Shown here in pieces: positions 37,125 to 45,615 of a stretch of 64,000 nt of DNA. A model generated the notes under the pieces. The model did no database searches. It saw nothing but the letters and a program-made list of their open reading frames with translations, and was not told where the DNA came from. A program made the position numbers and the translations under genes. Positions within the stretch are counted from its first letter, which is position 1. Each line of letters begins with the position of its first letter. The stretch is from contig NZ_JSYN01000002.1 in NCBI RefSeq assembly GCF_000812965.1, positions 186,001-250,000 of the forward strand, given 5' to 3'. Source of the DNA: Pedobacter kyungheensis. GTDB taxonomy: Bacteria; Bacteroidota; Bacteroidia; Sphingobacteriales; Sphingobacteriaceae.

Positions 37125-40100
37125 TTAAAAAGTAACATTCAATCCTGCAGAGTAATTTCTCTGCATTGGGTACACCTTTCCTGATGACAAGAAAAGTTCA
37201 GGATCAAGCGCTTTGGTAAACTTCGTAATGGTAGCCAGGTTTTCTACACTGAGGTAAAATCTTACACGGCCCAGTTTCAGTTTTTCGACCAGGTTTTTGT
37301 TCAGGGTATAGCCTAATTGTACGTTCTTAATCCTTAAATACGCACCATTTTGCAGGTACCTGGTTTGGGTCTGCTGGTTTTTATTGTTTTCAATGCTCAT
37401 GTAATATTTCGGATAATAGCCGTCTGGTGTTTGTGGTGTCCACCGGTCTAAATGAGTGGTAAACAACGAACTCTGCCATTCATCTCCTACAATTCCCCAG
37501 AAATAGTTGCCGCCAATGGCTACATCTCTTTTTCCTACGCCCTGTACAAAAATCATGGCATCAAAACCTTTCCAGCTGGCATCAGCCGTAACACCATAAC
37601 TGTATCTCGGAGTTGAATTTCCGATTACCTTACGATCGCCAGGATTGGATACAGTGGAAGCTCCGGGACTAATGATCCCATCGCCGTTAAGGTCAGCATA
37701 GCGAACATCGCCAGGTGTTAAAGGTCCATTGTAAATCAGGTTTTGTGAAGGTGCAGCGGCAATTTCTGCAGCACTCTGGAAAAGGCCAACAGTTTCGTAA
37801 CCCCATATTTCGCCCATATCCAATCCTTCGTACCAGGTATTTAAAAGCCCTGTTGGATTAGGATAACGGGTAACTTTAGCCGTATAATCGCTTAATACCC
37901 CTTTCAAACCATAACTAACAGATCCAATTTTATCTCTCCAGGCCAATGAAAGTTCCCAACCCTTTGTTTTAATGGCTGAGTTGTTTACACTTGGTGGGGT
38001 TGTACCCAAAACAGCAGGTAGTGCTGCTGAAGGACCGGCAAAATCAGTGGCTTTTCTGATATACCAATCGAACGAAGCACTTAACCGGTTGTTGAAAAAG
38101 GTTGCATCGGCACCAAAATCTAATGTAGAACTGGTAATCCAGGTTAACTGATCGTTAACCAAAGCCGGCAATGTTACTGACGCTTGTTGGGTACCTCCAA
38201 ATAACCAGCTGGTAGCTGTTGGTCTGGAAGTACCTAAGCTTGGATAAAACGGATAATAATTGGTATCTAAAAATACCTGATCACCAAGTTGACCGTAAGA
38301 GCCCCTGAACTTTAAGGTGTTTACATATTTTTTAACTGGCTCAAAAAACGATTCTTTATCAATATTCCAGCCTGCCGAAACACCCGGATAAAGTTTCCAG
38401 CGTACATCTTCCAAAAAGCGCGAAGTTCCATCGTATCTGGCATTAAGTTCTAAGAGATACTTTTCTTTGTAATTGTAGTTAATTCTTCCGAAAGCACCCT
38501 GTGAGCTAAGTTTACGAACCAAATCAGATATGGATGGTGTTGTACCGTAGGCTGTAGAAAGCGATGGAATATTATCTGAATAAAGATTGCTATTGCTGGC
38601 CGAATAGGACTGAAAACCTACATAATCACTTACGTAACCACCCAGGATGCTAAAATAATGATCCTGAAACTGCTTCTCATATTTCGAAAATACGTTAACT
38701 ACTTCGTGCTGATTACGTTCGTTGTAACGGCCGAAAGAGTTTGGTGTAGTTCCTCCTACCGTTTTCTGAGAACCATCAGGCAAAAAGGTGTATAAAGTTT
38801 TTAAATGCGAAGTTTGGTCGTAATACTGTGCATCAAAAGTATAGTTAGCAGTTGCGGTCCAACCTTTAGCCAGTTTAAAGTTAAGTTCTCCGCTTAACAA
38901 TCCCTGATCGGTAATCTGGTTGTTCCGTCCACCTTCTTCATGAAGCAGGATGTTGCTCTCATCCGAATACCTGCCATCAGGATTATATACGGCAACTGTA
39001 GGGAATTTTCGGGCAATCTGATGCATATAAGCCTGGTCGCCCCCGCCTGTCTGGCCCGGATACAAATTTGGTGAATTAAACAGTTGACGGGAGAAGGTAG
39101 TGCGTAAATTAAAAGTAAGCCAGCTGGTTACATCAGAACTCAGATTAGCCCGCAGGTTATAACGTTTGTAACTGTCATTTCCATAATTATACATACCGTT
39201 CCTGTCGTTATACCCTGCCCCAACAAAATAGGTTGACGAGTTAGAACCACCATTTACACTCATATTGTGCTGCTGGCTAAAAGCATGGTCTTTATAATAA
39301 ATTTTGAACCAGTCGTTATTGGCATTTCCGGCATTCCACGAAAAATATTCGTTGGTATTCGGCGCAGGGTTTTTAATGGTTTCGGTAGTAAGTATGCCTG
39401 CCTGATAATCTTTAATGCGCTGAATAGTTGGTCCATCAAAAAACGCCGCTCTTTGTGCATTGGCAAAAGCTTCGTTATAAATGGTGGCAAAATCGAGCGA
39501 ATTAACCATTTTAGGTAAATTAATAACCTCTGATATGGAAAGGTTATTGTTATAGGAAATGGTTGGCGCTGAGGATTTGTTACCCTTTTTGGTACTGATG
39601 AGTATTACTCCATAAGGCGCGCTGGATCCATAAATTGCAGCAGATGCCGCATCTTTCAAAACACTTATATTCTCTATATCATCAGGGTTTATGCTGTTGA
39701 TATCGACACCCTGAACACCATCTACAACAATTAGCGGCCCGCCAGAAGTTCCCAATCCGGTATAACCACGAATGTTTAAACTTTGGGTAGCGTTAGGAGC
39801 CCCACCGGCCGTAGTTGCGCCGATATTCAGGTTAGCTACCTGGCCCTGAAGTGCCTGACTGATTCTGGTAATTGGCCTGTTTTGCAAATCTTTGCCACTT
39901 ACCTGCGCAACAGCACCGGTAAGCCTGGTTTTAGACTGGCTACCGTAAGCTACTACCACTACATCGTTGAGTTCGGATGATTTGGCACTTAAACGGATTG
40001 TCATCTCAGATGAAGTTACGCTAACCTCTTTCTCCTGATAACCTATATAGCTTACCAAAAGTATTGCTCCACGGTCAACTCCAGCTAGCACAAACTTACC

Positions 40101-40601
40101 ATCTGAACCTGAAATGGTTTGCTTATTACCGTTTTTAAGCCTGATACTCGCGCCGGGCAAGGGAACATCATTTTCGTCAACCACCAATCCCTTTAAGTCG
40201 ATAAATGCCCTGGCCGATTCAATGATGGGTTGTACCGCTGGCACTTTTGTACGGATTACAACAACTCCATTTTCGATAACATAAGACAAAGGCTGTCCTT
40301 CAAGACACTTCTCGAGCACAGTTTGTAAACTCGCATTTCTAAAGCTGAGCTCAGTTAACATTAAATTTTTGGCTTTTTTTGCCGACCATACCACACTATA
40401 ACCGGTTTGCTTATTGATTTCGTTAAGCACCTGTTTGAGTGAAGCACTCTTTTTTTGGTAATTGATGTTCTGTGCAAATCCGGTTGCACCAACCTGCATA
40501 ATCGTTACGAAGAGCAACACCGCTGCTAATTTCATAGCTAAACTTAATTTAAAGGCGTAGCCCGGGGGCATACAAAAATTTTTAGTATAATTTTTATACA
40601 T
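37125..40601 (-). CDS. SusC/RagA TonB-dependent outer-membrane receptor with STN domain (locus 3)
   Basis: 1158-residue receptor from the ATG at 40601; the frame is open from a TTG at 40625. Order: signal segment (MKLAAVLLFVTIMQVGATGFAQ region), STN domain (KQVLNEINKQTGYSVVWSAK), carboxypeptidase-regulatory-like domain (GLVVDENDVPLPGASIRLKN), linker (DVVVVAYGSQSKTRLTGAVA), plug (LNIRGYTGLG to GVILISTKKG), and barrel ending YSAGLNVTF. The STN domain implies signalling to the FecR encoded upstream. SusD follows after 27 bases. Confidence 0.92.
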   Translation of the reverse strand: MYKNYTKNFCMPPGYAFKLSLAMKLAAVLLFVTIMQVGATGFAQNINYQKKSASLKQVLNEINKQTGYSVVWSAKKAKNLMLTELSFRNASLQTVLEKCLEGQPLSYVIENGVVVIRTKVPAVQPIIESARAFIDLKGLVVDENDVPLPGASIRLKNGNKQTISGSDGKFVLAGVDRGAILLVSYIGYQEKEVSVTSSEMTIRLSAKSSELNDVVVVAYGSQSKTRLTGAVAQVSGKDLQNRPITRISQALQGQVANLNIGATTAGGAPNATQSLNIRGYTGLGTSGGPLIVVDGVQGVDINSINPDDIENISVLKDAASAAIYGSSAPYGVILISTKKGNKSSAPTISYNNNLSISEVINLPKMVNSLDFATIYNEAFANAQRAAFFDGPTIQRIKDYQAGILTTETIKNPAPNTNEYFSWNAGNANNDWFKIYYKDHAFSQQHNMSVNGGSNSSTYFVGAGYNDRNGMYNYGNDSYKRYNLRANLSSDVTSWLTFNLRTTFSRQLFNSPNLYPGQTGGGDQAYMHQIARKFPTVAVYNPDGRYSDESNILLHEEGGRNNQITDQGLLSGELNFKLAKGWTATANYTFDAQYYDQTSHLKTLYTFLPDGSQKTVGGTTPNSFGRYNERNQHEVVNVFSKYEKQFQDHYFSILGGYVSDYVGFQSYSASNSNLYSDNIPSLSTAYGTTPSISDLVRKLSSQGAFGRINYNYKEKYLLELNARYDGTSRFLEDVRWKLYPGVSAGWNIDKESFFEPVKKYVNTLKFRGSYGQLGDQVFLDTNYYPFYPSLGTSRPTATSWLFGGTQQASVTLPALVNDQLTWITSSTLDFGADATFFNNRLSASFDWYIRKATDFAGPSAALPAVLGTTPPSVNNSAIKTKGWELSLAWRDKIGSVSYGLKGVLSDYTAKVTRYPNPTGLLNTWYEGLDMGEIWGYETVGLFQSAAEIAAAPSQNLIYNGPLTPGDVRYADLNGDGIISPGASTVSNPGDRKVIGNSTPRYSYGVTADASWKGFDAMIFVQGVGKRDVAIGGNYFWGIVGDEWQSSLFTTHLDRWTPQTPDGYYPKYYMSIENNKNQQTQTRYLQNGAYLRIKNVQLGYTLNKNLVEKLKLGRVRFYLSVENLATITKFTKALDPELFLSSGKVYPMQRNYSAGLNVTF

Positions 40602-40659
40602 TTGATTGTTCTGTTTATTCGACAAAGTGACAGCGGTCGGATGCTTTGATCACTTTGCG

Positions 40660-40667
40660 AAACGTTT
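40660..40667. promoter_or_regulatory. AAACGTTT palindrome upstream of SusC (locus 3)
   Basis: An 8-base CG-centred palindrome 59 bases before the SusC start, related in core to the sites at 4649-4658, 19300-19309 and 42756-42765. An 8-mer of this kind is expected about once per window by chance, and one copy also occurs inside the locus 1 protease gene, so the support is weak. Confidence 0.25.
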
Positions 40668-40710
40668 AAGAAATAGTTAACTCAATTGTTTTTTGACATT
40701 AGAACGTTTT

Positions 40711-40732
40711 CGGGAGCAGTGAGATGCTCCCG
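40711..40732 (-). other. Hairpin between FecR and SusC (locus 3)
   Basis: CGGGAGCA (40711-40718) pairs perfectly with TGCTCCCG (40725-40732) around a 6-base loop. No U-run follows on the minus strand, so it is unlikely to be a full terminator. It is placed like the locus 2 hairpin, in the gap separating regulators from receptor. Confidence 0.55.
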
Positions 40733-40829
40733 GATTTCTAAAGACTGCACTTTAAGTCTGGTATTTTTTCATCTTCATTTGGTTAGTTGGTTTAATAGTT
40801 AATTGGTTTTATTGGGTTACATCTTCATG

Positions 40830-41996
40830 CTAACGGGCATGATCGGATTTGGTATAATTCATGACCGTAATCTTTTTGTCGCGGATTGTAAAATAAACTT
40901 CATGGGTCATTTCGAGCATTTTAAGTATGCCTGAAAGATTTCCCGAACGGCTGGTTACCACACCAAATTCGAGTTCTTTTAAAGCCGGATTGTCAAATTC
41001 GACATCTACATCATACCACCGCGATACCTTTTTCATAATTACATCGAGGCGTTCTTCTTCAAACCTGAAATAGCCGTTTTTCCAGGCCATTACTGTTTCA
41101 ACATCAGCTGGCTGTACTTTAACCTGGCCGCCCTTAATTACCGATTGTTCATTGGGTTGGAGCAGCACATGGTTTACATCTACACTACCCTCGAGTAAAG
41201 TTGTTACCTTTTCATCTTCATCGCTATAGGCGTTAATGTTGAAATGCGTACCATAAACCGTTACCGTTTGCTGGTTAGAAACTACGCGAAACTGGCGGGT
41301 TTTATCTTTAGCCACTTCAAAATAGCCTTCGCCATGAAGTTCTACTTTACGTTCGCCGAGTTTTTTAAAACTTGTTGGAAATTTTAATGATGAGGCCGAA
41401 TTGAGCCATATTTTTGTACCATCGGGCAGGTTTACCTGATACTGACCTCCCCTTGGTGTACTGATGGTATTATAAGCGATTTCGTTAGTATTATTTTCAG
41501 CATCTACTACCTGATATTGGAGCTGACCATCCCTGTTTTTGGTAATAATGGCACCGTCGTGCCGGCTTTGTGCTCCAACAGCTAAATCGGATAGTGCAAG
41601 TACCTTGCCATTGGCTAAGGTAAGTATTGCCTTATTTTTTCCGGCGGGTATATCTTGCCTCTTCAACACGATCATTGCGGCTTCATCCTTTGCAAAAGGG
41701 CGGATAAGCAAATAGAGTCCGGAAATAAATAAAGCGCCAATTAAAGCAGCAGCAACCAATTTTGGCCATAACTGCATTTTTTTATTTACGCCGATTCTTT
41801 TGTTGATTTCAGCCAGCATGCGGTTACGATGTACGGATTCGTTTACGGCAAATTCTTCGGGTATAGTGAGTTTCTGATTTTCCTCCCGATTGTACCAGGA
41901 AGCAAAGCGAACCTCCTCTTCTTGCGTAATGGTTCCATCGAGCCATTTAGAAGCGAGGGCTTTATAATCATTTTCATTGTGTTCGAGATCGTTCAT
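40830..41996 (-). CDS. FecR-family anti-sigma factor (locus 3)
   Basis: 388-residue anti-sigma with a cytoplasmic N-terminus (YKALASKWLDGTITQEEEVR), a membrane helix at about 79-98 (KLVAAALIGALFISGLYLLI), a periplasmic FecR domain (ISTPRGGQYQVNLPDGTKIW, then GEGYFEVAKDKTRQFRV and VYGTHFNINAYSD) and a DUF4974-type end. It regulates the sigma encoded upstream. The ATG at 41996 is preferred over an in-frame TTG at 42002. Confidence 0.91.
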   Translation of the reverse strand: MNDLEHNENDYKALASKWLDGTITQEEEVRFASWYNREENQKLTIPEEFAVNESVHRNRMLAEINKRIGVNKKMQLWPKLVAAALIGALFISGLYLLIRPFAKDEAAMIVLKRQDIPAGKNKAILTLANGKVLALSDLAVGAQSRHDGAIITKNRDGQLQYQVVDAENNTNEIAYNTISTPRGGQYQVNLPDGTKIWLNSASSLKFPTSFKKLGERKVELHGEGYFEVAKDKTRQFRVVSNQQTVTVYGTHFNINAYSDEDEKVTTLLEGSVDVNHVLLQPNEQSVIKGGQVKVQPADVETVMAWKNGYFRFEEERLDVIMKKVSRWYDVDVEFDNPALKELEFGVVTSRSGNLSGILKMLEMTHEVYFTIRDKKITVMNYTKSDHAR

Positions 41997-42071
41997 CTTC
42001 AATAGGTTTATACTTACATGTACCCTATGTGTGATGAATCCCTTAGTCGAATATTAAAATATTTTATTTTT

Positions 42072-42635
42072 TTATAACAAAGTCGTTAAAAAATGATTCA
42101 GACCAGCTTTTAAAGTCTTAAGTGCCTTTCCGAGATGAGCTTCTACCGTTTTTTCGGCAATATTGAGGGTTGTGGCAATTTCTTTTTGGGGCATTCCGCG
42201 TTCGCGGCTCATTTTGTACACCAGCTGACATTTATCGGGCAAAACAGCAACCAGCTCGGCCAGTTTATCTTTGAGTTCGAGAAAACTTAGCCAGTCTTCT
42301 GTTGAGGCATCCGTTAGCATTCTACTGTCAAGGCTATCTCGGTATTTTTGTTCGTTTCTTTTTTTGTCGAGCAGTTTAATTACGCGGTATTTGATACACA
42401 CAGCCAGGTAAGCATTTAACGAACCCGTAACTTGCAATTCGGTTTTGCGCTGCCAAAGTGAAACAAAAATGCTCTGTACAATTTCTTCAGCTTCGTCTAA
42501 ATCGTTTATTTTACGCGCAGCAATTTCGAACATCCTTTTCCAGTACCGGTTATAAATTTCGGTAAATGCAGTATGGTTTCCTTCCCTCAAGCAAGATAAC
42601 AATTGTTCGTCGTTAAAATTTCTATAATCGCGCAT
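42072..42635 (-). CDS. ECF-type RNA polymerase sigma factor (locus 3)
   Basis: 187-residue ECF sigma. Region 2 is at HTAFTEIYNRYWKRMFEIAA and DEAEEIVQSIFVSLWQRKTE; region 4 at LPDKCQLVYKMSRERGMPQK and LNIAEKTVEAHLGKALKTLK. It starts locus 3 and probably drives the SusCD operon when released by FecR. Possible operators lie upstream at 42694-42711 and 42756-42765. No clear -7 box was found. Confidence 0.9.
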   Translation of the reverse strand: MRDYRNFNDEQLLSCLREGNHTAFTEIYNRYWKRMFEIAARKINDLDEAEEIVQSIFVSLWQRKTELQVTGSLNAYLAVCIKYRVIKLLDKKRNEQKYRDSLDSRMLTDASTEDWLSFLELKDKLAELVAVLPDKCQLVYKMSRERGMPQKEIATTLNIAEKTVEAHLGKALKTLKAGLNHFLTTLL

Positions 42636-42693
42636 AGCAATAACCTCATTAAAGGGACGATTATCTGGTTAGCCTGTAGTTGAGCTAGCCGGA

Positions 42694-42711
42694 TGTAATA
42701 GGTTTATTACA
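42694..42711. promoter_or_regulatory. Inverted repeat upstream of third sigma gene
   Basis: TGTAATA (42694-42700), a GGTT spacer, then TATTACA (42705-42711): a perfect 7+7 inverted repeat about 60 bases before the sigma start codon, a plausible regulator-binding site. Confidence 0.35.
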
Positions 42712-42755
42712 ATTATAAAAAAATTTAACAATCAATTTCAAACAATAATTTCACG

Positions 42756-42765
42756 CAAACGTTTG
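42756..42765. promoter_or_regulatory. CAAACGTTTG palindrome, possible LacI-type operator
   Basis: A perfect 10-base palindrome 121 bases before the third sigma gene; with its flank it reads ACGCAAACGTTTG on the + strand, close to the PurR/LacI-family consensus. In gene orientation the 12-mer CAAACGTTTGCG is shared with the site before the second sigma gene. Confidence 0.4.
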
Positions 42766-42929
42766 TTCAAAGAAAATAATTTCGCAATCAAGACAAAAAA
42801 CAATATTTTCAACCAAATCGGGAGTAAAAACGACTATAACCTGCAGTAGTGGCAGAAGTTTCTTCGCCCCCAATTAAGAAGCATATAAAAATCTATCCTT
42901 TAAGAATGTAAAGCAGATTTACTGCGGTT

Positions 42930-43229
42930 TTACCCCCCTATCATTACATTAAATGCGCCCAGCATAATACTTCCACCATGTGCGGTTTGATCGCCCATTC
43001 TGGCCGCTGGCATGCCGCCAATCATAACCGTGGCAGATCCCTTAACAATACTATCGGGTGGGCCGACACAAACCAGCATATCGCCTACTCTGGCAGCAGG
43101 TAAACCTCCAATGAGTACAGTAGGTTCGCCTGGCCCTACAATCGGCCCGCCAACATGAGGTATAGGCACTGGCCCTGGTGTGGTCATGGGGCATTCGTGA
43201 AAATCAGTTAATCTTGCTGCTGGTGGCAT
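42930..43229 (-). CDS. PAAR-domain spike-tip protein
   Basis: 99-residue PAAR protein, essentially the bare domain. It opens MPPAARLTDFHECPMTTPGP and has the repeated GGLPAARVGD and GGMPAARMGD motifs with the His/Cys residues typical of the zinc-binding tip. PAAR proteins sharpen the VgrG spike of contractile injection systems and sometimes carry effectors; here there is no extra effector domain. The gene starts 17 bases after the VgrG stop codon and clearly shares its transcript. Confidence 0.9.
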   Translation of the reverse strand: MPPAARLTDFHECPMTTPGPVPIPHVGGPIVGPGEPTVLIGGLPAARVGDMLVCVGPPDSIVKGSATVMIGGMPAARMGDQTAHGGSIMLGAFNVMIGG

Positions 43230-43246
43230 ATTGCTGTTCTTTTAAG

Positions 43247-45037
43247 TTAGTTAATCATGATCATGGCACTCTTAAGTGTCAATTCCATTCCGCTTTCTAT
43301 TTTGGTAACCTCCGATCCTCCGGCAGAAAACTGCATTTCGGCCTGTTGTTTAATGTTCATGCCGCTTATGCTCACATCTCCCCCGCTGGCCTTAACAGAT
43401 ACCCCTTGACCGCCTGCTATGGTTACCATCTGATCAGCCTCAATACTGATACTTTTAGGGCTTTTGAGACTAATTCCACTTGCCGACATGGTAACGTTAT
43501 TGTTGTTTTCATCGCGAATGGAAATTTCTTTGTCTTTATCGTTAAAAACGATGGTGTTCTGCGCAGGAGTAGCAATGGTTAGCACCTTGTTTTCATCGTC
43601 AAATCTGATACTGATATTGGATTTGGAAACAAAGGCTTTAATCGCATTTGTTTCGTTCGGGTTAAGCCCCGTAGCGGGCATTTGTTTTGAACTGCTATAC
43701 ATGCTACCGAGTATTACCGGGCTGCGTGGATCGTCATTTAAAAAGCCCAGTACCACCTCATCTCCTACTTCGGGCATAAAAAATGCGCCGGCACCACTGG
43801 TAGCATAAAAATTAGCCAGCCTGGCCCAGATTCCCTGACCTTGCTGATTAAAAACAGGCACATCGACCAGAATGCGGTACTGCGATTCAGGATCATTGTA
43901 AATTTGCTTCACCGTACCATTAAATAAGCCCCGACTGGCGCTCAAAATCCCTGATTCGATGTTTCGATCAGGTTTTTCGATCAACCATTCCGGAGAAAGT
44001 CCTACTGAAACCGATGTGATCCAGTTGCCATCAGCAATATTATGGGTAACGCCCGAAATAATGTAATCGCCATTAAACCTCACGCCAATTCCGTTTAAGG
44101 TAATAAACCTACCCGGATCGACGAGTGAAGTGCCTTGAAATTTGGCTTCGCCCCTGATCTTAGCAAAATCAGCCTGTAACATACGGGCTTTTGCCCAATT
44201 GTTAAGCGCCTCGTTTTCCATCCGGGTGGTGGTTTGCAACTGGTATTCGTCTGGGCTGGCTACCTGTGCCAATTTACCCGATGAAATATTACCCGGACCA
44301 TTATAATGGCCATTTGCTGTTGCAGTATTAATACTTTGTGTGCTATAATCCCAGCTACAGGCTTTTACACTTTCAAGCTGGGTTAAAGCATCCATATTTG
44401 CACTAAATGAAATCAATCCGTCACCATAGCGAGCTGTTATTACCGGATTGGCATTAGAATCAGGGGCTTTAACCGATACGACGCCGTTTAATGCAGTAAC
44501 AATAAACCCGTTCATTCCAGCGAGTGATACCATGAAATCCCAATCGCTTAAATTATATTGTACCTGGCTCGGCCAAACGAAACTGGTTTTGCTTACATCG
44601 GCATTTAATGCTCCATAATTACCAATAAGGGTATTCATAATATCGCTATCTTTCTGCTGCAAGAAAGTATTGTTCTTTTTGCCAATCGTCATTTTTACGG
44701 CTTCATCCCTGCATTCAACCTCAAGTGCCGAACCAATAAGATCATCAATACGAATAGATTGACCAGTAATAATTCCTGTAAAAACTACAGCATTAACATC
44801 ATCATACCCCGCTTCGATGGTGATTGGGTTGCCAGGCAAAAAAACGGCTGATGAACTGGCATCAAATGTTCCCTGATCAGCATCGCCATCAAGGATGGTA
44901 ATTTTTGCGCTGGAAATGTGGTTTACTTTTTTTTCTATTTGTATGGAAAGTACCCGTAAACTATCGGGAATGAGGTTACCTGAAACTTTAACACTGCAGG
45001 TAGTTAAACCACCTGAAAGATTTGTTGATGCTGACAT
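43247..45037 (-). CDS. VgrG-like spike protein of a contractile injection system
   Basis: 596-residue spike subunit. The N-terminal part resembles the gp27-like hub (LRVLSIQIEKKVNHISSAKI). An OB-fold gp5-like domain lies at about 375-455 (GTVKQIYNDPESQYRILVDV, then MPEVGDEVVLGFLNDDPRSP and VILGSMYSS). The C-terminus is a repetitive beta-helix needle (ISIRDENNNNVTMSASGISL, then GVSVKASGGDVSI). It ends at the needle without an effector extension. It is followed by PAAR in the same operon. The upstream element at 45078-45136 matches that of the sheath operon. The sequence does not decide between extracellular and membrane-anchored systems. Confidence 0.9.
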   Translation of the reverse strand: MSASTNLSGGLTTCSVKVSGNLIPDSLRVLSIQIEKKVNHISSAKITILDGDADQGTFDASSSAVFLPGNPITIEAGYDDVNAVVFTGIITGQSIRIDDLIGSALEVECRDEAVKMTIGKKNNTFLQQKDSDIMNTLIGNYGALNADVSKTSFVWPSQVQYNLSDWDFMVSLAGMNGFIVTALNGVVSVKAPDSNANPVITARYGDGLISFSANMDALTQLESVKACSWDYSTQSINTATANGHYNGPGNISSGKLAQVASPDEYQLQTTTRMENEALNNWAKARMLQADFAKIRGEAKFQGTSLVDPGRFITLNGIGVRFNGDYIISGVTHNIADGNWITSVSVGLSPEWLIEKPDRNIESGILSASRGLFNGTVKQIYNDPESQYRILVDVPVFNQQGQGIWARLANFYATSGAGAFFMPEVGDEVVLGFLNDDPRSPVILGSMYSSSKQMPATGLNPNETNAIKAFVSKSNISIRFDDENKVLTIATPAQNTIVFNDKDKEISIRDENNNNVTMSASGISLKSPKSISIEADQMVTIAGGQGVSVKASGGDVSISGMNIKQQAEMQFSAGGSEVTKIESGMELTLKSAMIMIN

Positions 45038-45077
45038 TTACTGAGGGATGATTGCTTTAATTAAATGATTAAACCAA

Positions 45078-45136
45078 ATATCAGCAAAAGAAATAAAAAA
45101 GGTATGCTTAGGGTTCAACGTATTTTCACCCTTTTT
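45078..45136 (-). promoter_or_regulatory. Two-block upstream element of VgrG-PAAR operon (copy A)
   Basis: Block 1 at 45117-45136 reads AAAAAGGGTGAAAATACGTT on the minus strand. Block 2, nearer the gene, reads TTTCTTTTGCTGATAT (45093-45078). Block 1 is identical, and block 2 nearly so, to the element before the sheath gene, and the offset between the blocks is 39 bases in both. It lies 41 bases from the VgrG start. TACGTT in block 1 may be a non-standard -7 box. Confidence 0.6.
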
Positions 45137-45296
45137 CAAAGTATAGTATCTAAAAACAACCAAATATTGTAAGTTGGCTTATCGATTTAAGAAAACATTA
45201 AATTACGCTTTAACTGATGCCGTTTACACCTGTAGGGTCATAAAATGAAAAAATGGTGAAGGAAATTTAAATTACGGGGTAAGTATTGATTTTATG

Positions 45297-45310
45297 TAAC
45301 AAACTTGTTA
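45297..45310. promoter_or_regulatory. Small inverted repeat upstream of cold-shock-like gene
   Basis: TAACAA (45297-45302), AC, then TTGTTA (45305-45310): a perfect 6+6 inverted repeat about 83 bases before the ATG at 45393. A possible operator; weak evidence. Confidence 0.25.
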
Positions 45311-45392
45311 TATTCACGAATTCGGAATCAGAATTGATTATCCGGATGCAGATTAATTTATTATTCATATCATACACACCATTAAACGAGCC

Positions 45393-45608
45393 ATGAGAAA
45401 AGGGATTGTTACACACATCGATATACTGTTGGGAAAGGGTTTTATCGAAGACGAGAATCAGCAGGATATTTCTTTTCCGCTGAACTATACCCACCACGCA
45501 ATTCGGACGGGTAGTAGGGTTGAATTTGAAATTGCCCTCGGCACTGATGGTTTGTTTGCCACTGATGTTCAATCTATTGCTTTGAACGAAGCGGTTATGA
45601 CGGGTTAA
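45393..45608 (+). CDS. Cold-shock-domain-like small protein
   Basis: 71 residues spanning one OB fold of cold-shock type. MRKGIVTHIDILLGKGFIED matches the first strands, with LGKGFI in place of the usual KGFGFI, so the nucleic-acid-binding aromatics are reduced. RVEFEIALGTDGLFATDVQS matches the typical C-terminal strands. It probably binds RNA or single-stranded DNA weakly or in a modified way. It is the only + strand gene between VgrG and GH43 and converges on the GH43 stop codon after 7 bases. The opposite-strand ORF at 45267-45572 is judged to be its shadow. Confidence 0.6.
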   Translation: MRKGIVTHIDILLGKGFIEDENQQDISFPLNYTHHAIRTGSRVEFEIALGTDGLFATDVQSIALNEAVMTG

Positions 45609-45615
45609 ACCGGTT

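Noticed and set aside
40711..40732. Intrinsic terminator between FecR and SusC of locus 3
   Set aside because: The stem is perfect but no U-run follows on the transcribed strand.
45267..45572. 101-residue ORF on the minus strand
   Set aside because: It overlaps the cold-shock-like gene on the + strand, whose translation matches an OB-fold family; the minus-strand product has no recognisable features.
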